Shown in pieces: positions 43,091 through 53,390 of a DNA stretch of 64,000 nt. Both the position numbers and the translations under genes were made by a program. This stretch comes from Mobiluncus massiliensis (GTDB lineage Bacteria > Actinomycetota > Actinomycetes > Actinomycetales > Actinomycetaceae). The DNA is taken from the NCBI RefSeq assembly GCF_949769255.1, contig NZ_OX458329.1:806001-870000 (forward strand), in the 5' to 3' direction. How positions within the stretch are numbered: position 1 is the stretch's first letter; every line of letters begins with the position of its first letter. Under the pieces are notes generated by a model. That model did no database searches, was not told the DNA's origin, and saw only the letters and a list, made by a program, of their open reading frames with translations.

Positions 43091-45886
43091 ATGAGTAAAA
43101 GACGTTTACTGGTATTGGATGGGCATTCCTTGGCTTTTCGGGCTTTCTTTAGCCGTGACCCGGAACACTTCCGCACCTCCACCGGTGTCTATACTAATGC
43201 GGTACACGGATTTTTCTCTATGCTGCTGACGATGATTCGCACTGAGAAGCCCACTCATATCGGTGCAGCTTTCGACCTTTCTCGTCACTCCTTTCGTACT
43301 GACATCTATCCGGACTACAAAGGCGGCCGTTCCGAAACGCCACCGGAATTTATCGGACAAGTGGAAAATATCCAGAAGTTGCTCAGCGCGATGGGGATTA
43401 AGTGGCTGACGGAACCCAATGTCGAGGCGGATGACATTTTGGCGACATTGACGGCAAAAGGGACCAAAAACGGCATGGAGGTGTTGGTTTCGTCTGGGGA
43501 CCGCGACACTTTTCAGCTCATCTCCGACGAAGTTACCGTTCTGTATCCGGGACGTAGCATCTCTGACACCAAACGTATGACTCCCCAAGCGGTAAAAGAC
43601 AAATACGACGTCTGGCCGCAGCAGTATCCAGAAATTGCCGCCCTGGTCGGAGAGAAAGCCGATAATTTGCCAGGCGTGCCTTTGGTTGGGGAAAAAGTTG
43701 CCGCCGCGTGGCTTAATGAATACGGTTCACTAGATGCTTTGTTGGAGCATCGTGACGAACTCACCGGCAAACGCGGGGAGAATTTGCGTCAGCACGTAGA
43801 CGACATCTTGCGGAATCGTCAGTTAAACCGGTTGCGCACCGACCTGCAGCTTCCAGTTGGTGTGGAGGACTTGCATTGGACCGGATTCGATCCACAGGCG
43901 GTCCAGGCGGTTTGTAATGAGCTGGAGTTTAATCAGATGCGCTCCCAGATTCTGAAACTCGGTCAAACTCTCGGTGTCGCCTCTGCCAACACCGCGTCAT
44001 CCAGCGAGACGAACAGCCCTGCGGTGGAACCAGAGCCGCAAGACGCGGATGGTTTCGGAGTGATACCGGATCCTGAGCGGTTTCATCTGGGAAAGGATTT
44101 CACACCGGCGCAGTTTGCCCAATGGCTGCAACGCACGGAAAGCCGGAGTTTAGGAATTTGGGCGGTAGGTAATATCGGAGTGACCAACCCGCGGATTGAC
44201 TGGCTGTTGTTGGCTACAGATGAAACTCCCCAGGGGCAGTGTGTGTTGATTGTACCTGATGAGCTCACGCCGGAAATGGAACACTTGCTGCGCGATACTT
44301 TGTCGGGAAGTCGAAATAAAACCGCGTATGACGCGAAAGCGCTGCGCCATGCGTTACGTGCCCACGGTTGGGAACTGGGCGGTGCAGTCACGGACGTGAA
44401 TATGCTCGATTACCTGGTCAATCCCGATGGGAACCGCACCAAGTTCGCCGGGGTGACGAAGCGCCTGCTGGGTTGGGAGATTGAGGAGAAGCCCTCCGAT
44501 GTCAGTAAAATCAGTGAACAGATGACTTTGGATTTAGGTCTGGAACTAGACGGGGAGTCCCCGGCACAGCCGTGGCCCCAAACGCTGATTAATCAAGGTA
44601 TCTATGCTTACGCCCTGCTACAGATGCAGCCCATGCTTCTGCAGCTGGCGCGCTTCCGCCGGGTAGACGGGTTACTGGAACTGGAAAACCCACTTTCCTT
44701 AGTTTTGGAAAAAATGGAATATACCGGTATCGGTATTGATACGATTTGCCTAGATGATTACGCGCAGAGTCTGCAATCTGATGTCGAGATGGCTCAGCAA
44801 TCCGCTTTTGACTCCATTGGCCGCGAAGTCAATCTGTCCTCCCCGAAGCAGCTGCAAGATGTGTTGTTTACCCAGCTGGAGCTACCTAAAACTAAAAAGA
44901 CCAAAACAGGGTATACAACGGATGCGAAGGCTTTGGAGGAACTTGCGCGGTACAACCCGCATCCTTTCCTCGAAGCACTTTTATACCATCGTGACCGGAT
45001 AAAACTTTTACAGATTGTGCGCAATCTGCGTGACCGGGTAGGGGATGACGGCAGGATTCATACCACTTTTGGGCAAACTGTGGCGGCAACCGGACGGTTG
45101 TCCTCCATTGATCCGAACTTGCAAAACATTCCGGCGCGTACCACGGACGGGCAAAAGATTCGGGAAGCGTTCGTGCCTCAAGAACCATATACCGCCTTGA
45201 TGACAGCGGATTATTCTCAGATTGAGATGCGGATTATGGCCCATCTGTCCGGCGATGAGGGACTTCTGGCGGCGTTTGCCTCCGGCGAGGACCTGCACCG
45301 TTCCGTGGCGGCCTTGGTTTATGGAGTGACGCCCGATGAAGTGACTTCCACCCAGCGCTCCCACGTCAAGGCGACTTCCTACGGCTTGGCCTATGGATTG
45401 AGCGCTTTCGGTTTAGCCGGTCAGCTAAATATTTCGCAGAGAGACGCCAAGCAACTGATGGACACCTATTTTGAGCGATTCGGAAAGGTGCGGGACTATT
45501 TGAATTCCATTGTCGCCACCGCCACCAAGGTTGGTTACACGGAAACCATGCGCGGGCGGCGCCGCTACCTGCCGGAATTGCGTTCTACCAATCGTAACGT
45601 GGCTGATAATGCTCGGCGCGCGGCTCTCAACGCCCCCATCCAAGGCAGCGCAGCCGACCTCATGAAAGAAGCCATGCTCCAGGTCGATGCTGACTTGCGG
45701 CGCGACGGTCTACAGTCTCGCGTCCTGCTGCAAGTTCATGACGAACTCGTCTTGGAGGTCGCTCCTGGCGAAGAGGAACGTCTGGAATCGTTGGTACGTA
45801 AAGCCATGACGGGTATCGCAAAACTGCGGGTCCCGCTGGAAGTCTCGGTGGGCATCGGACCCAACTGGAGAGCCGCAGCCCACTAG
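43091..45886 (+). CDS. polA: DNA polymerase I
   Basis: A 931-residue polymerase. The N-terminal 5'-3' exonuclease domain (LLVLDGHSLAFRAFF, VEADDILATLTAKG, GDRDTFQLI, GEKADNLPGVPLVGEK) is intact. The central proofreading domain is degenerate: where DxE is expected I read SLGIWAVG, so 3'-5' exonuclease activity is probably absent, as in other actinobacterial enzymes. The polymerase domain has RLSSIDPNLQNIP, motif A DYSQIEMRIMAHLSGD, O-helix-like RSHVKATSYGLAYG and motif C VHDELV. TAACCT lies 6 nt before the ATG. Confidence 0.95.
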   Translation: MSKRRLLVLDGHSLAFRAFFSRDPEHFRTSTGVYTNAVHGFFSMLLTMIRTEKPTHIGAAFDLSRHSFRTDIYPDYKGGRSETPPEFIGQVENIQKLLSAMGIKWLTEPNVEADDILATLTAKGTKNGMEVLVSSGDRDTFQLISDEVTVLYPGRSISDTKRMTPQAVKDKYDVWPQQYPEIAALVGEKADNLPGVPLVGEKVAAAWLNEYGSLDALLEHRDELTGKRGENLRQHVDDILRNRQLNRLRTDLQLPVGVEDLHWTGFDPQAVQAVCNELEFNQMRSQILKLGQTLGVASANTASSSETNSPAVEPEPQDADGFGVIPDPERFHLGKDFTPAQFAQWLQRTESRSLGIWAVGNIGVTNPRIDWLLLATDETPQGQCVLIVPDELTPEMEHLLRDTLSGSRNKTAYDAKALRHALRAHGWELGGAVTDVNMLDYLVNPDGNRTKFAGVTKRLLGWEIEEKPSDVSKISEQMTLDLGLELDGESPAQPWPQTLINQGIYAYALLQMQPMLLQLARFRRVDGLLELENPLSLVLEKMEYTGIGIDTICLDDYAQSLQSDVEMAQQSAFDSIGREVNLSSPKQLQDVLFTQLELPKTKKTKTGYTTDAKALEELARYNPHPFLEALLYHRDRIKLLQIVRNLRDRVGDDGRIHTTFGQTVAATGRLSSIDPNLQNIPARTTDGQKIREAFVPQEPYTALMTADYSQIEMRIMAHLSGDEGLLAAFASGEDLHRSVAALVYGVTPDEVTSTQRSHVKATSYGLAYGLSAFGLAGQLNISQRDAKQLMDTYFERFGKVRDYLNSIVATATKVGYTETMRGRRRYLPELRSTNRNVADNARRAALNAPIQGSAADLMKEAMLQVDADLRRDGLQSRVLLQVHDELVLEVAPGEEERLESLVRKAMTGIAKLRVPLEVSVGIGPNWRAAAH

Positions 45887-45940
45887 GACCGGCACCGAGG
45901 TACTTGACCCGGCACCGGTCCGCAGTAAGTTGGGTAACGC

Positions 45941-47203
45941 CTACTTCACGTCTTCGAGGTACTTATCGGAGTCGAAGTGGTTTTCACCGGCAAAGCTCTG
46001 GGCGATTTCCTTGTCGTTGTCGTCAATCTTGCCGCTAGAGAAACGAGCCATCAGCATAGCGATAGCTCCGTCACCAGTCACGTTCGTGGCTGTCCCGAAC
46101 GGATCGAGGGCAATGTAGGACGCAATCATCAACGCAACTTGTGCATCGTTGAATCCCAGCATGGAGGACAAGATACCGGTCGCCGCCATAATCGCGCCGC
46201 CGGGAACGCCCGGAGCTGCGACCATCGTGACACCCAGCATAAAGATAAAGCCGACGAACTGGGCGACACTAACCTTAATATCGGAGGTCATAATGATGGC
46301 CAACGCAAAAGCGGTAATCTTCGAGGTAGATCCTGCCAGGTGAATGGTGGCACACAACGGCACCGTGAACGAAGCGACTGCGTCGGAAACACCAATCTTC
46401 TTGACCTGACGCAATGTCACCGGAATCGTAGCGGCAGACGAGGATGTCCCCAAAGCGGTTGCGTAGGCGGGCAGCATCGTGACCAGAGCCTTGAACGGAT
46501 TGACCCCGAAGGCCAAACCACCGACCAGGTACAGACTGACCAGGATAATGACCTCCAGTACCAAAACCAGGATGACCACCACTGCCAGCACGGCGATAAC
46601 GTTGTAGACCTCCCCGGTCTTTGTCATGTTGAGGAAGATACCGAAGATGTGAATCGGCAGCAGGGGGATGATGACTTTTTCAATCAACTTAATGATGATG
46701 GCGCGGAACTCCACAAAAGCACGGCGCAGCGTGCCGCGGGACACCATAGACAAACCGATGCCCATGATAAAGGACAAAATGAGCGCACCCAGCACGGAAA
46801 TCGGGGCGGGAATCTCCAAAGTCACCGCGGGGGCAATGTTGGAAGCCGAAGGATCCGCAACGGAAGCTAAGGAACCCTTGCGCAAGAAGTTGGGCAGTAC
46901 GCTCTCAGAAATGCCGTAGGTCAAGAACCCGGAATACATCGTCGAGATGTAGGCAACCAAAGCGGTCAGCCCCAACCACTTCGCTGAACCGGAACCGAGG
47001 TCAGCAATAGCGGGGGTCACCAGCCCGATAATAATGAGCGGGATACAGAAGTTCAGGAACTGACCGAACAAAGAATTGAAAGTGGCGAAAACCACAACGA
47101 AGGGCTCGGGAACGAAAAGCCCGAAAACGATGCCCAGGACAATCGCAATGACAACCCAGAGCAAGATGCCACCCTTTTTGAAAATATTCACAATAGACTG
47201 CAT
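45941..47203 (-). CDS. Dicarboxylate/amino acid:cation symporter (DAACS family)
   Basis: A 420-residue transporter of the GltP/SstT/DctA fold. The start is taken at ATG 47203 (TTTAAT 6 nt upstream); a GTG at 47221 would add six residues. It shows eight membrane segments, the serine-rich hairpin YATALGTSSSAATIPVTLRQ, and the substrate-binding region ending DPFGTATNVTGDGAIAMLMAR. The latter has the DxxxTxxNVxGD signature of Na+/H+-coupled acidic or neutral amino acid uptake. Which substrate it takes is not decided by sequence. Confidence 0.88.
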   Translation of the reverse strand: MQSIVNIFKKGGILLWVVIAIVLGIVFGLFVPEPFVVVFATFNSLFGQFLNFCIPLIIIGLVTPAIADLGSGSAKWLGLTALVAYISTMYSGFLTYGISESVLPNFLRKGSLASVADPSASNIAPAVTLEIPAPISVLGALILSFIMGIGLSMVSRGTLRRAFVEFRAIIIKLIEKVIIPLLPIHIFGIFLNMTKTGEVYNVIAVLAVVVILVLVLEVIILVSLYLVGGLAFGVNPFKALVTMLPAYATALGTSSSAATIPVTLRQVKKIGVSDAVASFTVPLCATIHLAGSTSKITAFALAIIMTSDIKVSVAQFVGFIFMLGVTMVAAPGVPGGAIMAATGILSSMLGFNDAQVALMIASYIALDPFGTATNVTGDGAIAMLMARFSSGKIDDNDKEIAQSFAGENHFDSDKYLEDVK

Positions 47204-47347
47204 TCCTGCATTAAACCACACTTTTTACATACCCTTTTCATTCGGTCACTTCACCTCCGCTAACCAGGACTCAGGGTGTGCAAACCTGACGATGACCAGA
47301 TTCCGCTCACTGGAGGGTCGGTCAGTCAATTCAGAGGCGGGTTTAAT

Positions 47348-47376
47348 TTGGATAGGCCAGTGCTATCCAGTAAGAT
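47348..47376 (+). promoter_or_regulatory. rpsA: Probable rpsA promoter
   Basis: TTGGAT (47348-47353), a 17-nt spacer and TAAGAT (47371-47376) form a good housekeeping-sigma promoter. It leaves a ~98-nt leader to rpsA. The rest of 47204-47480 shows no gene. Confidence 0.55.
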
Positions 47377-47480
47377 GGATGCTTGGTGTTTTATCGCTTT
47401 AAGGTGGTTTTTTCAGCCGTCTGGAAGTGATTCGACATCGGTAACTATTCCTACTACCTGACCTTGGAGTCACCAACTAA

Positions 47481-48953
47481 ATGTCCAATACTACTAATGT
47501 CCCTACTACTGTTCCTCAGGTTGCCATTAACGACATCGGCTCGACCGAGGACCTCATCAAAGAAATCGACAAGACCATCAAGTACTTCAATGATGGCGAT
47601 CTTGTCTCCGGTACTGTCGTGAAAGTTGATCGCGACGAAGTTTTGCTCGATATCGGTTACAAAACCGAAGGCGTTATTCTTTCCCGCGAGCTGTCCATTA
47701 AACATGACGTGGATCCCGACGCGGAAGTCAAAGTTGGTGACGAAATCGAAGCTCTGGTCCTCCAAAAGGAAGACAAAGAAGGCCGTTTGCTGCTGTCCAA
47801 GAAGCGCGCTCAGTACGAACGCGCCTGGGGCGATATCGAAAAGGTGAAGCAGGAAGACGGTGTCGTCAACGGTACCGTTATCGAGGTTGTCAAAGGCGGC
47901 TTGATTATTGATATCGGTCTGCGCGGATTCTTGCCGGCCTCCCTGGTTGAAATGCGCCGCGTGCGCGACCTGCAGCCTTACATCGGCCGTCAGCTGGAAA
48001 CCAAGATTATTGAGTTGGACAAGAACCGCAACAACGTGGTTTTGTCCCGCCGCGCTTTCTTGGAACAGACCCAGTCCGAAGTGCGCACCACCTTCCTGTC
48101 CACTTTGCAAAAGGGTCAGGTTCGCAAGGGCGTGGTGTCCTCTATCGTCAACTTCGGCGCGTTCGTCGATTTGGGCGGCGTGGACGGCCTGGTGCACGTG
48201 TCCGAACTGTCCTGGAAGCACATTGATCACCCCTCCGAGGTCGTTCAGGTTGGCCAGGAAGTCACCGTGGAAGTACTCGACGTTGACTTTGATCGCGAAC
48301 GCGTGTCCCTGTCCTTGAAGGCCACTCAGGAAGATCCGTGGCAGACCTTCGCCCGGACCCACAAGATCGGTCAAATCGTTCCTGGTAAGGTCACCAAGTT
48401 GGTGCCCTTCGGCGTGTTTGTCCGGGTCGAGGATGGTATCGAGGGCCTGGTACACGTGTCCGAGTTGGCCACCCGTCACGTGGAAGTTCCCGAACAGGTC
48501 GCCAAGATTGGCGATGAAATCTTTGTCAAGGTTATCGATATTGACCTCGAACGCCGCCGTATCTCGCTGTCCTTGAAGCAGGCTAACGAGGGGCTGGACG
48601 TGACTTCTGACGACTTCGATCCTTCGCTTTACGGTATGTCTGCCGAATACGACGCTGAGGGCAACTACAAGTACCCCGAAGGCTTCGATCCGGAAACGAA
48701 CGAGTGGATGGAAGGCTACGAAGAACAGCGCGCTGCTTGGGAAACCTCCTACGCCGCGGCTCAGGCTCGTTTTGAAGCCCACAAGGAACAGGTTAAGGTT
48801 GCTCAGGAAGCCGACAAGGAAGCTGCTATCGCTCAGGGCGTAGCTGAACAGACTTCCTACAGCTCCACCACCGAGGAAGAAGCCGATACCTCAGGTACCT
48901 TGGCCGATGACGAGGCTTTGGCGGCGCTGCGCGACAAGTTGGCCGGAGAGTAA
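47481..48953 (+). CDS. rpsA: 30S ribosomal protein S1
   Basis: A 490-residue S1 with four S1 RNA-binding repeats: GDLVSGTVVKVDRDEVLLDIGYKTEGVI, DGVVNGTVIEVVKGG, KGVVSSIVNFGAFVDLGGVDGLVHVSEL and PGKVTKLVPFGVFVRVEDGIEGLVHVSEL are their openings (quoted in part). It has an acidic C-terminal tail. Four repeats are normal in Actinobacteria, against six in E. coli. It binds mRNA leaders on the small subunit. GGAG lies ~12 nt before the ATG. Codon use is strongly biased, as expected of a highly expressed gene. Confidence 0.95.
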   Translation: MSNTTNVPTTVPQVAINDIGSTEDLIKEIDKTIKYFNDGDLVSGTVVKVDRDEVLLDIGYKTEGVILSRELSIKHDVDPDAEVKVGDEIEALVLQKEDKEGRLLLSKKRAQYERAWGDIEKVKQEDGVVNGTVIEVVKGGLIIDIGLRGFLPASLVEMRRVRDLQPYIGRQLETKIIELDKNRNNVVLSRRAFLEQTQSEVRTTFLSTLQKGQVRKGVVSSIVNFGAFVDLGGVDGLVHVSELSWKHIDHPSEVVQVGQEVTVEVLDVDFDRERVSLSLKATQEDPWQTFARTHKIGQIVPGKVTKLVPFGVFVRVEDGIEGLVHVSELATRHVEVPEQVAKIGDEIFVKVIDIDLERRRISLSLKQANEGLDVTSDDFDPSLYGMSAEYDAEGNYKYPEGFDPETNEWMEGYEEQRAAWETSYAAAQARFEAHKEQVKVAQEADKEAAIAQGVAEQTSYSSTTEEEADTSGTLADDEALAALRDKLAGE

Positions 48954-49001
48954 AGCTCTCGGAAATTCCCGCGCGGCTGGACAGCCAGCAATAATTTCAT
49001 C

Positions 49002-49040
49002 AGTGATGCGGAGGCCGCTTGGTCTCCGCATCACTTTATA
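49002..49040 (+). terminator. Terminator after rpsA
   Basis: AGTGATGCGGAGGCC and GGTCTCCGCATCACT form a 15-bp stem (one G-U pair) around GCTT, followed by TTATAT. It lies ~50 nt past the rpsA stop. Confidence 0.88.
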
Positions 49041-49177
49041 TGCTCGATTTTTCCACCAGCATTTGGCCACATTTCCCCGCGGTGTGGCTTAAGCTGAGAA
49101 ATACTACGGTTTTTGATGACCGGATGAAATAGTAAGCACCGCCAGAATTTTGAGCGCAGCACAGAGAGGTAACTGTC

Positions 49178-50353
49178 GTGAAAATTGTCATTGCCCCGGA
49201 TTCGTTTAAAGGTTCTTTGTCCGCCGCGGAAGCAGTCGCGGCGATGAAACGTGGGGTTGAAGCAATTTTCCCCGAAGCCGAAACGGTAGCGGTGCCGGTG
49301 GCTGACGGCGGTGAAGGCACCGCTGCGGTCATGCTTAATGCTTATGGCGGAGAAGTTAAGACGGCCAAGACGGTAGACGCCCTGGGCCGCGAACGGGAGG
49401 GCGAATTTACCTGGATTCCGGCGCGGCGCCTGGTCGTACTGGACACCGCTGAAGCCTGCGGGATTATGTACATCTCTATGCTGGAACGCAACATTATGGA
49501 ATCCAACACAGAAGGTGTGGGGATGTTGTTGAAAGCCGCGTTGGACTTGGAGCCTGAAACTATCGTGGTCGGTTTGGGCGGTTCTGCGACCAATGATGGC
49601 GGCTGGGGCATGATGCATAATCTCGGTGCGAAACTTTTTGACGAGGCCGGCCAAGAGCTCGAACCGAAAGTTCATGTTTTGGCTAACGCTGCCCGCCTGG
49701 ATTTATCCGGGATGGATCCTCGCTTGAGCAAAGTAAAGATCGTGGCTGCGAACGATGTGCGTAACCCGCTGACCGGTTCCAGCGGGGCGTCTGCCTCGTT
49801 CGGTCCGCAAAAGGGCGCCAAGCCGCTGCAGCTGGGTAAGCTCGATCGCTGCCTCAAAAATTGGGGCCGGCTGTTAGAAGAGACTACCGGTACCAAAGTT
49901 GCAGACGTGGAGGGTGCTGGCGCCGCTGGAGGGATGGGAGCCGCTTTCCTTGCTCTGGGTGCGGAAAATCGCCACGGTTTTGAGATTGTAGCCGAAGCGA
50001 CGAAACTCAACGAAGCTATGGAAGATGCCGACCTGGTGTTGACCGGCGAAGGTCAGCTCGACCGGCAAACCCAACGCGGCAAGACGCCCTGGGGCGTGGC
50101 ACAGCTGGCTCGCCAGCACGGTATTCCCGCCTTGGCGTTTACCGCGCGTCTCGGCTTGGGACACGAGATTTTGCTGCAGGACGGATTCACCGCGATTATT
50201 CCCATCATGCACCAAGCTATGACCGGTGAAAAAGCCGCCATCGAGAAAGCATCTATCTTGTTGGAGGACGCGGTCACTTTGAGCTTGCAGCTGATGACGG
50301 TAGGTGCGAATCCCGCCATCAGCGACATTTTGTTGAAAGCACTTGATGATTAA
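49178..50353 (+). CDS. glxK: Glycerate kinase
   Basis: A 391-residue class II-type glycerate kinase (GarK/GlxK family), which phosphorylates D-glycerate. GTG 49178 has GAGAGG upstream. Signatures are the N-terminal KIVIAPDSFKGSLSAAEAV, VPVADGGEGTAAVML, IVVGLGGSATNDGGWGMM, GAGAAGGMGAAFLALGA and VLTGEGQLDRQTQRGKTPWGVA. Its end overlaps coaE by 8 nt. Confidence 0.94.
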   Translation: MKIVIAPDSFKGSLSAAEAVAAMKRGVEAIFPEAETVAVPVADGGEGTAAVMLNAYGGEVKTAKTVDALGREREGEFTWIPARRLVVLDTAEACGIMYISMLERNIMESNTEGVGMLLKAALDLEPETIVVGLGGSATNDGGWGMMHNLGAKLFDEAGQELEPKVHVLANAARLDLSGMDPRLSKVKIVAANDVRNPLTGSSGASASFGPQKGAKPLQLGKLDRCLKNWGRLLEETTGTKVADVEGAGAAGGMGAAFLALGAENRHGFEIVAEATKLNEAMEDADLVLTGEGQLDRQTQRGKTPWGVAQLARQHGIPALAFTARLGLGHEILLQDGFTAIIPIMHQAMTGEKAAIEKASILLEDAVTLSLQLMTVGANPAISDILLKALDD

Positions 50354-51038
50354 ACAGCTGCGGACGTTCTCCGTTCCGGATAATCGTGCGCTAAAGGTCG
50401 CTATCAGCGGCGGTATCGGATCGGGAAAAACGTCGTTCACCAACTGTTTAGCCTCCCTGGGCGGGGTTCGTTTTGACGCCGATGAAGTGTTGCGCGCCGC
50501 CACCGGTCCGCAGGGGAGTGCCACGGCACAAATCCGGGAAACGTTTGGTGCATCGGTGTGTGCCGGCGGTGAACTCAATCGCGGCGCCCTAGCGCAGCTC
50601 ATCTTTTCCGACCCTGCCGCAAAAGCCCGCCTGGAAAGCATCTTGCATCCCCTCGTGTGGGAGGAAATGGACCGGGTGTTAGCTCAATTGGAACCGGGAG
50701 ACGTGCTGGTGGCAGAGATTCCTCTGTTGACCGAAACCGGTAACCACACCCGTTTCGACTGCTGCGTCATGGTGGACGCCCCGCTGGAAGTGCGCCTCGC
50801 GCGCCTCACCCGAAACCGTCAACTAAACGAGGCGCAGGCTCGTGCACGTATTGACGCGCAAGCCAGCCGGGAGCAGCGAGAGGCCATTGCGACATTTTGG
50901 GTGGACAACTGCGGTACACCCGCAGACCTCGATGCAGACGCGGCCGCGCTCTGGAAGATTCTGTCTGACCGCCCGGTGCCGGAGCTTTCAGACTTTGCAA
51001 AGCACGGTGGGCCGGATTTGCCTACACTGGGACTATGA
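50346..51038 (+). CDS. coaE: Dephospho-CoA kinase
   Basis: A 230-residue kinase for the last step of coenzyme A synthesis. The P-loop [13 protein letters not shown], the substrate region [37 protein letters not shown] and [17 protein letters not shown] are typical. ATG 50346 overlaps the glycerate kinase stop; the TTG just before it is in frame too. Its last 4 nt overlap uvrB. The order rpsA-...-coaE-uvrB recurs in Actinobacteria. Confidence 0.93.
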   Translation: MIKQLRTFSVPDNRALKVAISGGIGSGKTSFTNCLASLGGVRFDADEVLRAATGPQGSATAQIRETFGASVCAGGELNRGALAQLIFSDPAAKARLESILHPLVWEEMDRVLAQLEPGDVLVAEIPLLTETGNHTRFDCCVMVDAPLEVRLARLTRNRQLNEAQARARIDAQASREQREAIATFWVDNCGTPADLDADAAALWKILSDRPVPELSDFAKHGGPDLPTLGL

Positions 51039-53206
51039 CCGAAAAAAAGGCGCTGCCTCGCGATTTGGTGGAAAATCCGATTTCACTGGAAGTCGTTAGC
51101 GAATACACCCCCTCCGGCGACCAGCCGGAAGCCATCGCCGAACTTGCTGAGAGAATCAATGCCGGTGAAAAAGACGTCGTGCTGTTGGGAGCAACCGGCA
51201 CCGGCAAGACCGCCACCACCGCTTGGCTCATCGAGAAACTGCAGCGCCCCACCCTGGTGCTGGAACCAAACAAAACGTTAGCGGCCCAGCTGACTGCCGA
51301 GTTCCGCGAACTGTTGCCAAAGAACGCCGTGGAATACTTCGTGTCGTACTACGACTACTACCAGCCCGAAGCCTATGTGCCGCAAACCGATACCTATATC
51401 GAAAAAGATTCCTCTATCAACGATGAAGTGGAACGTTTGCGCCACTCGGCCACGAACTCCCTGCTGACACGCCGTGACGTGGTGGTCGTTTCCTCGGTGT
51501 CTTGCATCTACGGTTTGGGTACCCCCGAAGAGTACGTGTCGCGAGGCATTCACTTGACCCGGGGAATGCAGATTGGGCGCCAAGATCTCATTAAACGATT
51601 CGTGCAGATGCAGTACAACCGCAATGACGTGGAGTTTACGCGCGGCAATTTTCGGGTGCGTGGGGATACTATCGACATCATTCCCATGTATGAAGAGCTC
51701 GGGGTGCGGGTGGAAATGTTCGGCGACGAGATTGACGCCCTGGCTTTGCTGCATCCCGTGACCGGCGCGACTTTGCACGAAGTGAATGAAATCTATGTGT
51801 TCCCCGCGTCGCACTACGTCGCCGGGCCGGAACGAATGGAACGCGCCTTGGCCGGCATTGAGCGCGAACTGGAACAGCGCTGCAAATGGTTCCACGACCA
51901 AGGCAAACTGTTGGAAGAACAGCGCCTCAGAATGCGTACCACCTACGACTTGGAGATGCTGCGCCAGATCGGGATGTGTGCGGGCATTGAGAACTATTCC
52001 CTGCATATTGACGGCCGGCAGCCGGGAGAGCCTCCACACACCTTGCTGGATTACTTTCCAGAAGATTTCCTGCTGGTCATTGACGAGTCTCACGTCACGG
52101 TGCCCCAGATTGGCGGCATGTTTGAAGGTGATATGTCACGGAAACGCACCCTGGTGGATTTCGGGTTCCGGCTGCCCTCCGCGATGGATAACCGGCCCTT
52201 GAAATGGGAGGAATTCCAGGACCGCATTGGGCAAACGGTGTATCTGTCCGCCACCCCGGGGGACTATGAACTGGGTCTCAGTGATGGGGTAGTGGAACAG
52301 ATTATTCGCCCCACCGGCCTGGTCGACCCCAAGATTGTGGTGAAACCGGTGGAGGGCCAGATTGACGACTTGATGGAACAGATTCGCCAGCGCACCGAAG
52401 CTGATGAGCGAGTGCTGGTGACCACGCTAACCAAACGCATGGCTGAGGACCTGACAAAATACTTGGCTCAGCGCGGAATCAGGGTCGAATACCTGCACTC
52501 GGATGTGGATACGCTACGCCGGGTGGAACTGCTGCGTTCCTTGCGTCAAGGTGAATTCGATGTGTTAGTGGGTATCAACCTGCTGCGCGAGGGTCTGGAT
52601 CTGCCCGAAGTGTCGTTGGTTTCGATTTTGGATGCCGACAAGCAAGGGTTCTTGCGTTCCACGAAGTCTCTGATTCAAACGGTTGGGCGCGCCGCCCGTA
52701 ATGTCCACGGGGAAGTTCATATGTACGCTGACGCGGTTTCTGACGCGATGCGGGAAGCCATCGATGAAACCGAACGGCGCCGCCAGAAACAAATCGCGTA
52801 TAACGAAGCCCACGGTATCGATCCGCAGCCGCTACGCAAGAAGATCTCTGACGTAACCGACATGCTGGCACGCGAAGATATTGACACCGCAGAATTGTTG
52901 GGAACCGGGTATCGCCAGCCTGACCAAAAGCCTTCTGCCGCGGCCCGCAGCGCGGCTCAGGACGCGGCGGCAGCTCGCGCGGCTCTAGAGGTCATCAGCC
53001 GAGCACGAGCCAATGCGGCAGAGGACCAGCCAACTCAGCATGGCGCGGATGACGATACCGTGGACTTGGTTTCTCTGGTCGCGGAGTTGACCGACCAGAT
53101 GCATGCGGCTGCCAGTGAGCTACGGTTTGAGCTGGCAGCTCGGCTGCGTGATGAAATCGCCGACCTAAAGAAAGAAATCCGCCGGGGGAAAGCCCTGGGG
53201 AACTAG
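51035..53206 (+). CDS. uvrB: Excinuclease ABC subunit B
   Basis: A 723-residue UvrB. Walker A is GATGTGKT; the beta-hairpin [18 protein letters not shown] inserts between strands in damaged [16 protein letters not shown] is the DEAD-like box. Helicase motifs [13 protein letters not shown] and QTVGRAARN follow, and the C-terminal UVR domain ([24 protein letters not shown]) contacts UvrC. A TACACT -10 (51023-51028) inside coaE sits 6 nt before ATG 51035, so besides read-through from coaE it probably has a leaderless internal transcript. No SOS box is visible. Confidence 0.96.
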   Translation: MTEKKALPRDLVENPISLEVVSEYTPSGDQPEAIAELAERINAGEKDVVLLGATGTGKTATTAWLIEKLQRPTLVLEPNKTLAAQLTAEFRELLPKNAVEYFVSYYDYYQPEAYVPQTDTYIEKDSSINDEVERLRHSATNSLLTRRDVVVVSSVSCIYGLGTPEEYVSRGIHLTRGMQIGRQDLIKRFVQMQYNRNDVEFTRGNFRVRGDTIDIIPMYEELGVRVEMFGDEIDALALLHPVTGATLHEVNEIYVFPASHYVAGPERMERALAGIERELEQRCKWFHDQGKLLEEQRLRMRTTYDLEMLRQIGMCAGIENYSLHIDGRQPGEPPHTLLDYFPEDFLLVIDESHVTVPQIGGMFEGDMSRKRTLVDFGFRLPSAMDNRPLKWEEFQDRIGQTVYLSATPGDYELGLSDGVVEQIIRPTGLVDPKIVVKPVEGQIDDLMEQIRQRTEADERVLVTTLTKRMAEDLTKYLAQRGIRVEYLHSDVDTLRRVELLRSLRQGEFDVLVGINLLREGLDLPEVSLVSILDADKQGFLRSTKSLIQTVGRAARNVHGEVHMYADAVSDAMREAIDETERRRQKQIAYNEAHGIDPQPLRKKISDVTDMLAREDIDTAELLGTGYRQPDQKPSAAARSAAQDAAAARAALEVISRARANAAEDQPTQHGADDDTVDLVSLVAELTDQMHAAASELRFELAARLRDEIADLKKEIRRGKALGN

Positions 53207-53324
53207 CGTTTCGGGTCGTGTTTCAGGTTAGGTTACGGCAAAGGGCGGCTGGATTCGCCTAGTTTTTGACCAGCTTTGCCCCGGCCGCTGGCGGGATCGA
53301 AGTTTGCAAATGAACTAAACAGAT

Positions 53325-53353
53325 CGGTGGCTGCTGAATATCAGCAGCCACCG
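53325..53353. terminator. Strong stem-loop between uvrB and putA
   Basis: CGGTGGCTGCTG and CAGCAGCCACCG form a perfect 12-bp stem around AATAT between convergent genes. The U-tract is weak on both strands (ATCTGTTT on minus), so it may act on both. Confidence 0.75.
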
Positions 53354-53390
53354 GTGGGATTAGGTTATGAGCTCAAGGCTCAATGGCGGA

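Noticed and set aside
45887-45940. GGACCGG...CCGGTCC inverted repeat between polA and the symporter gene
   Set aside because: The stem is only 7 bp with a mismatched interior and no U-tract, so it is too weak to call a terminator with confidence.
47454-48782. A 442-residue open frame antisense to rpsA
   Set aside because: The repeated pattern in its translation is the mirror of the S1 repeats. It has no ribosome site, and the strong codon bias of rpsA explains the lack of stops.
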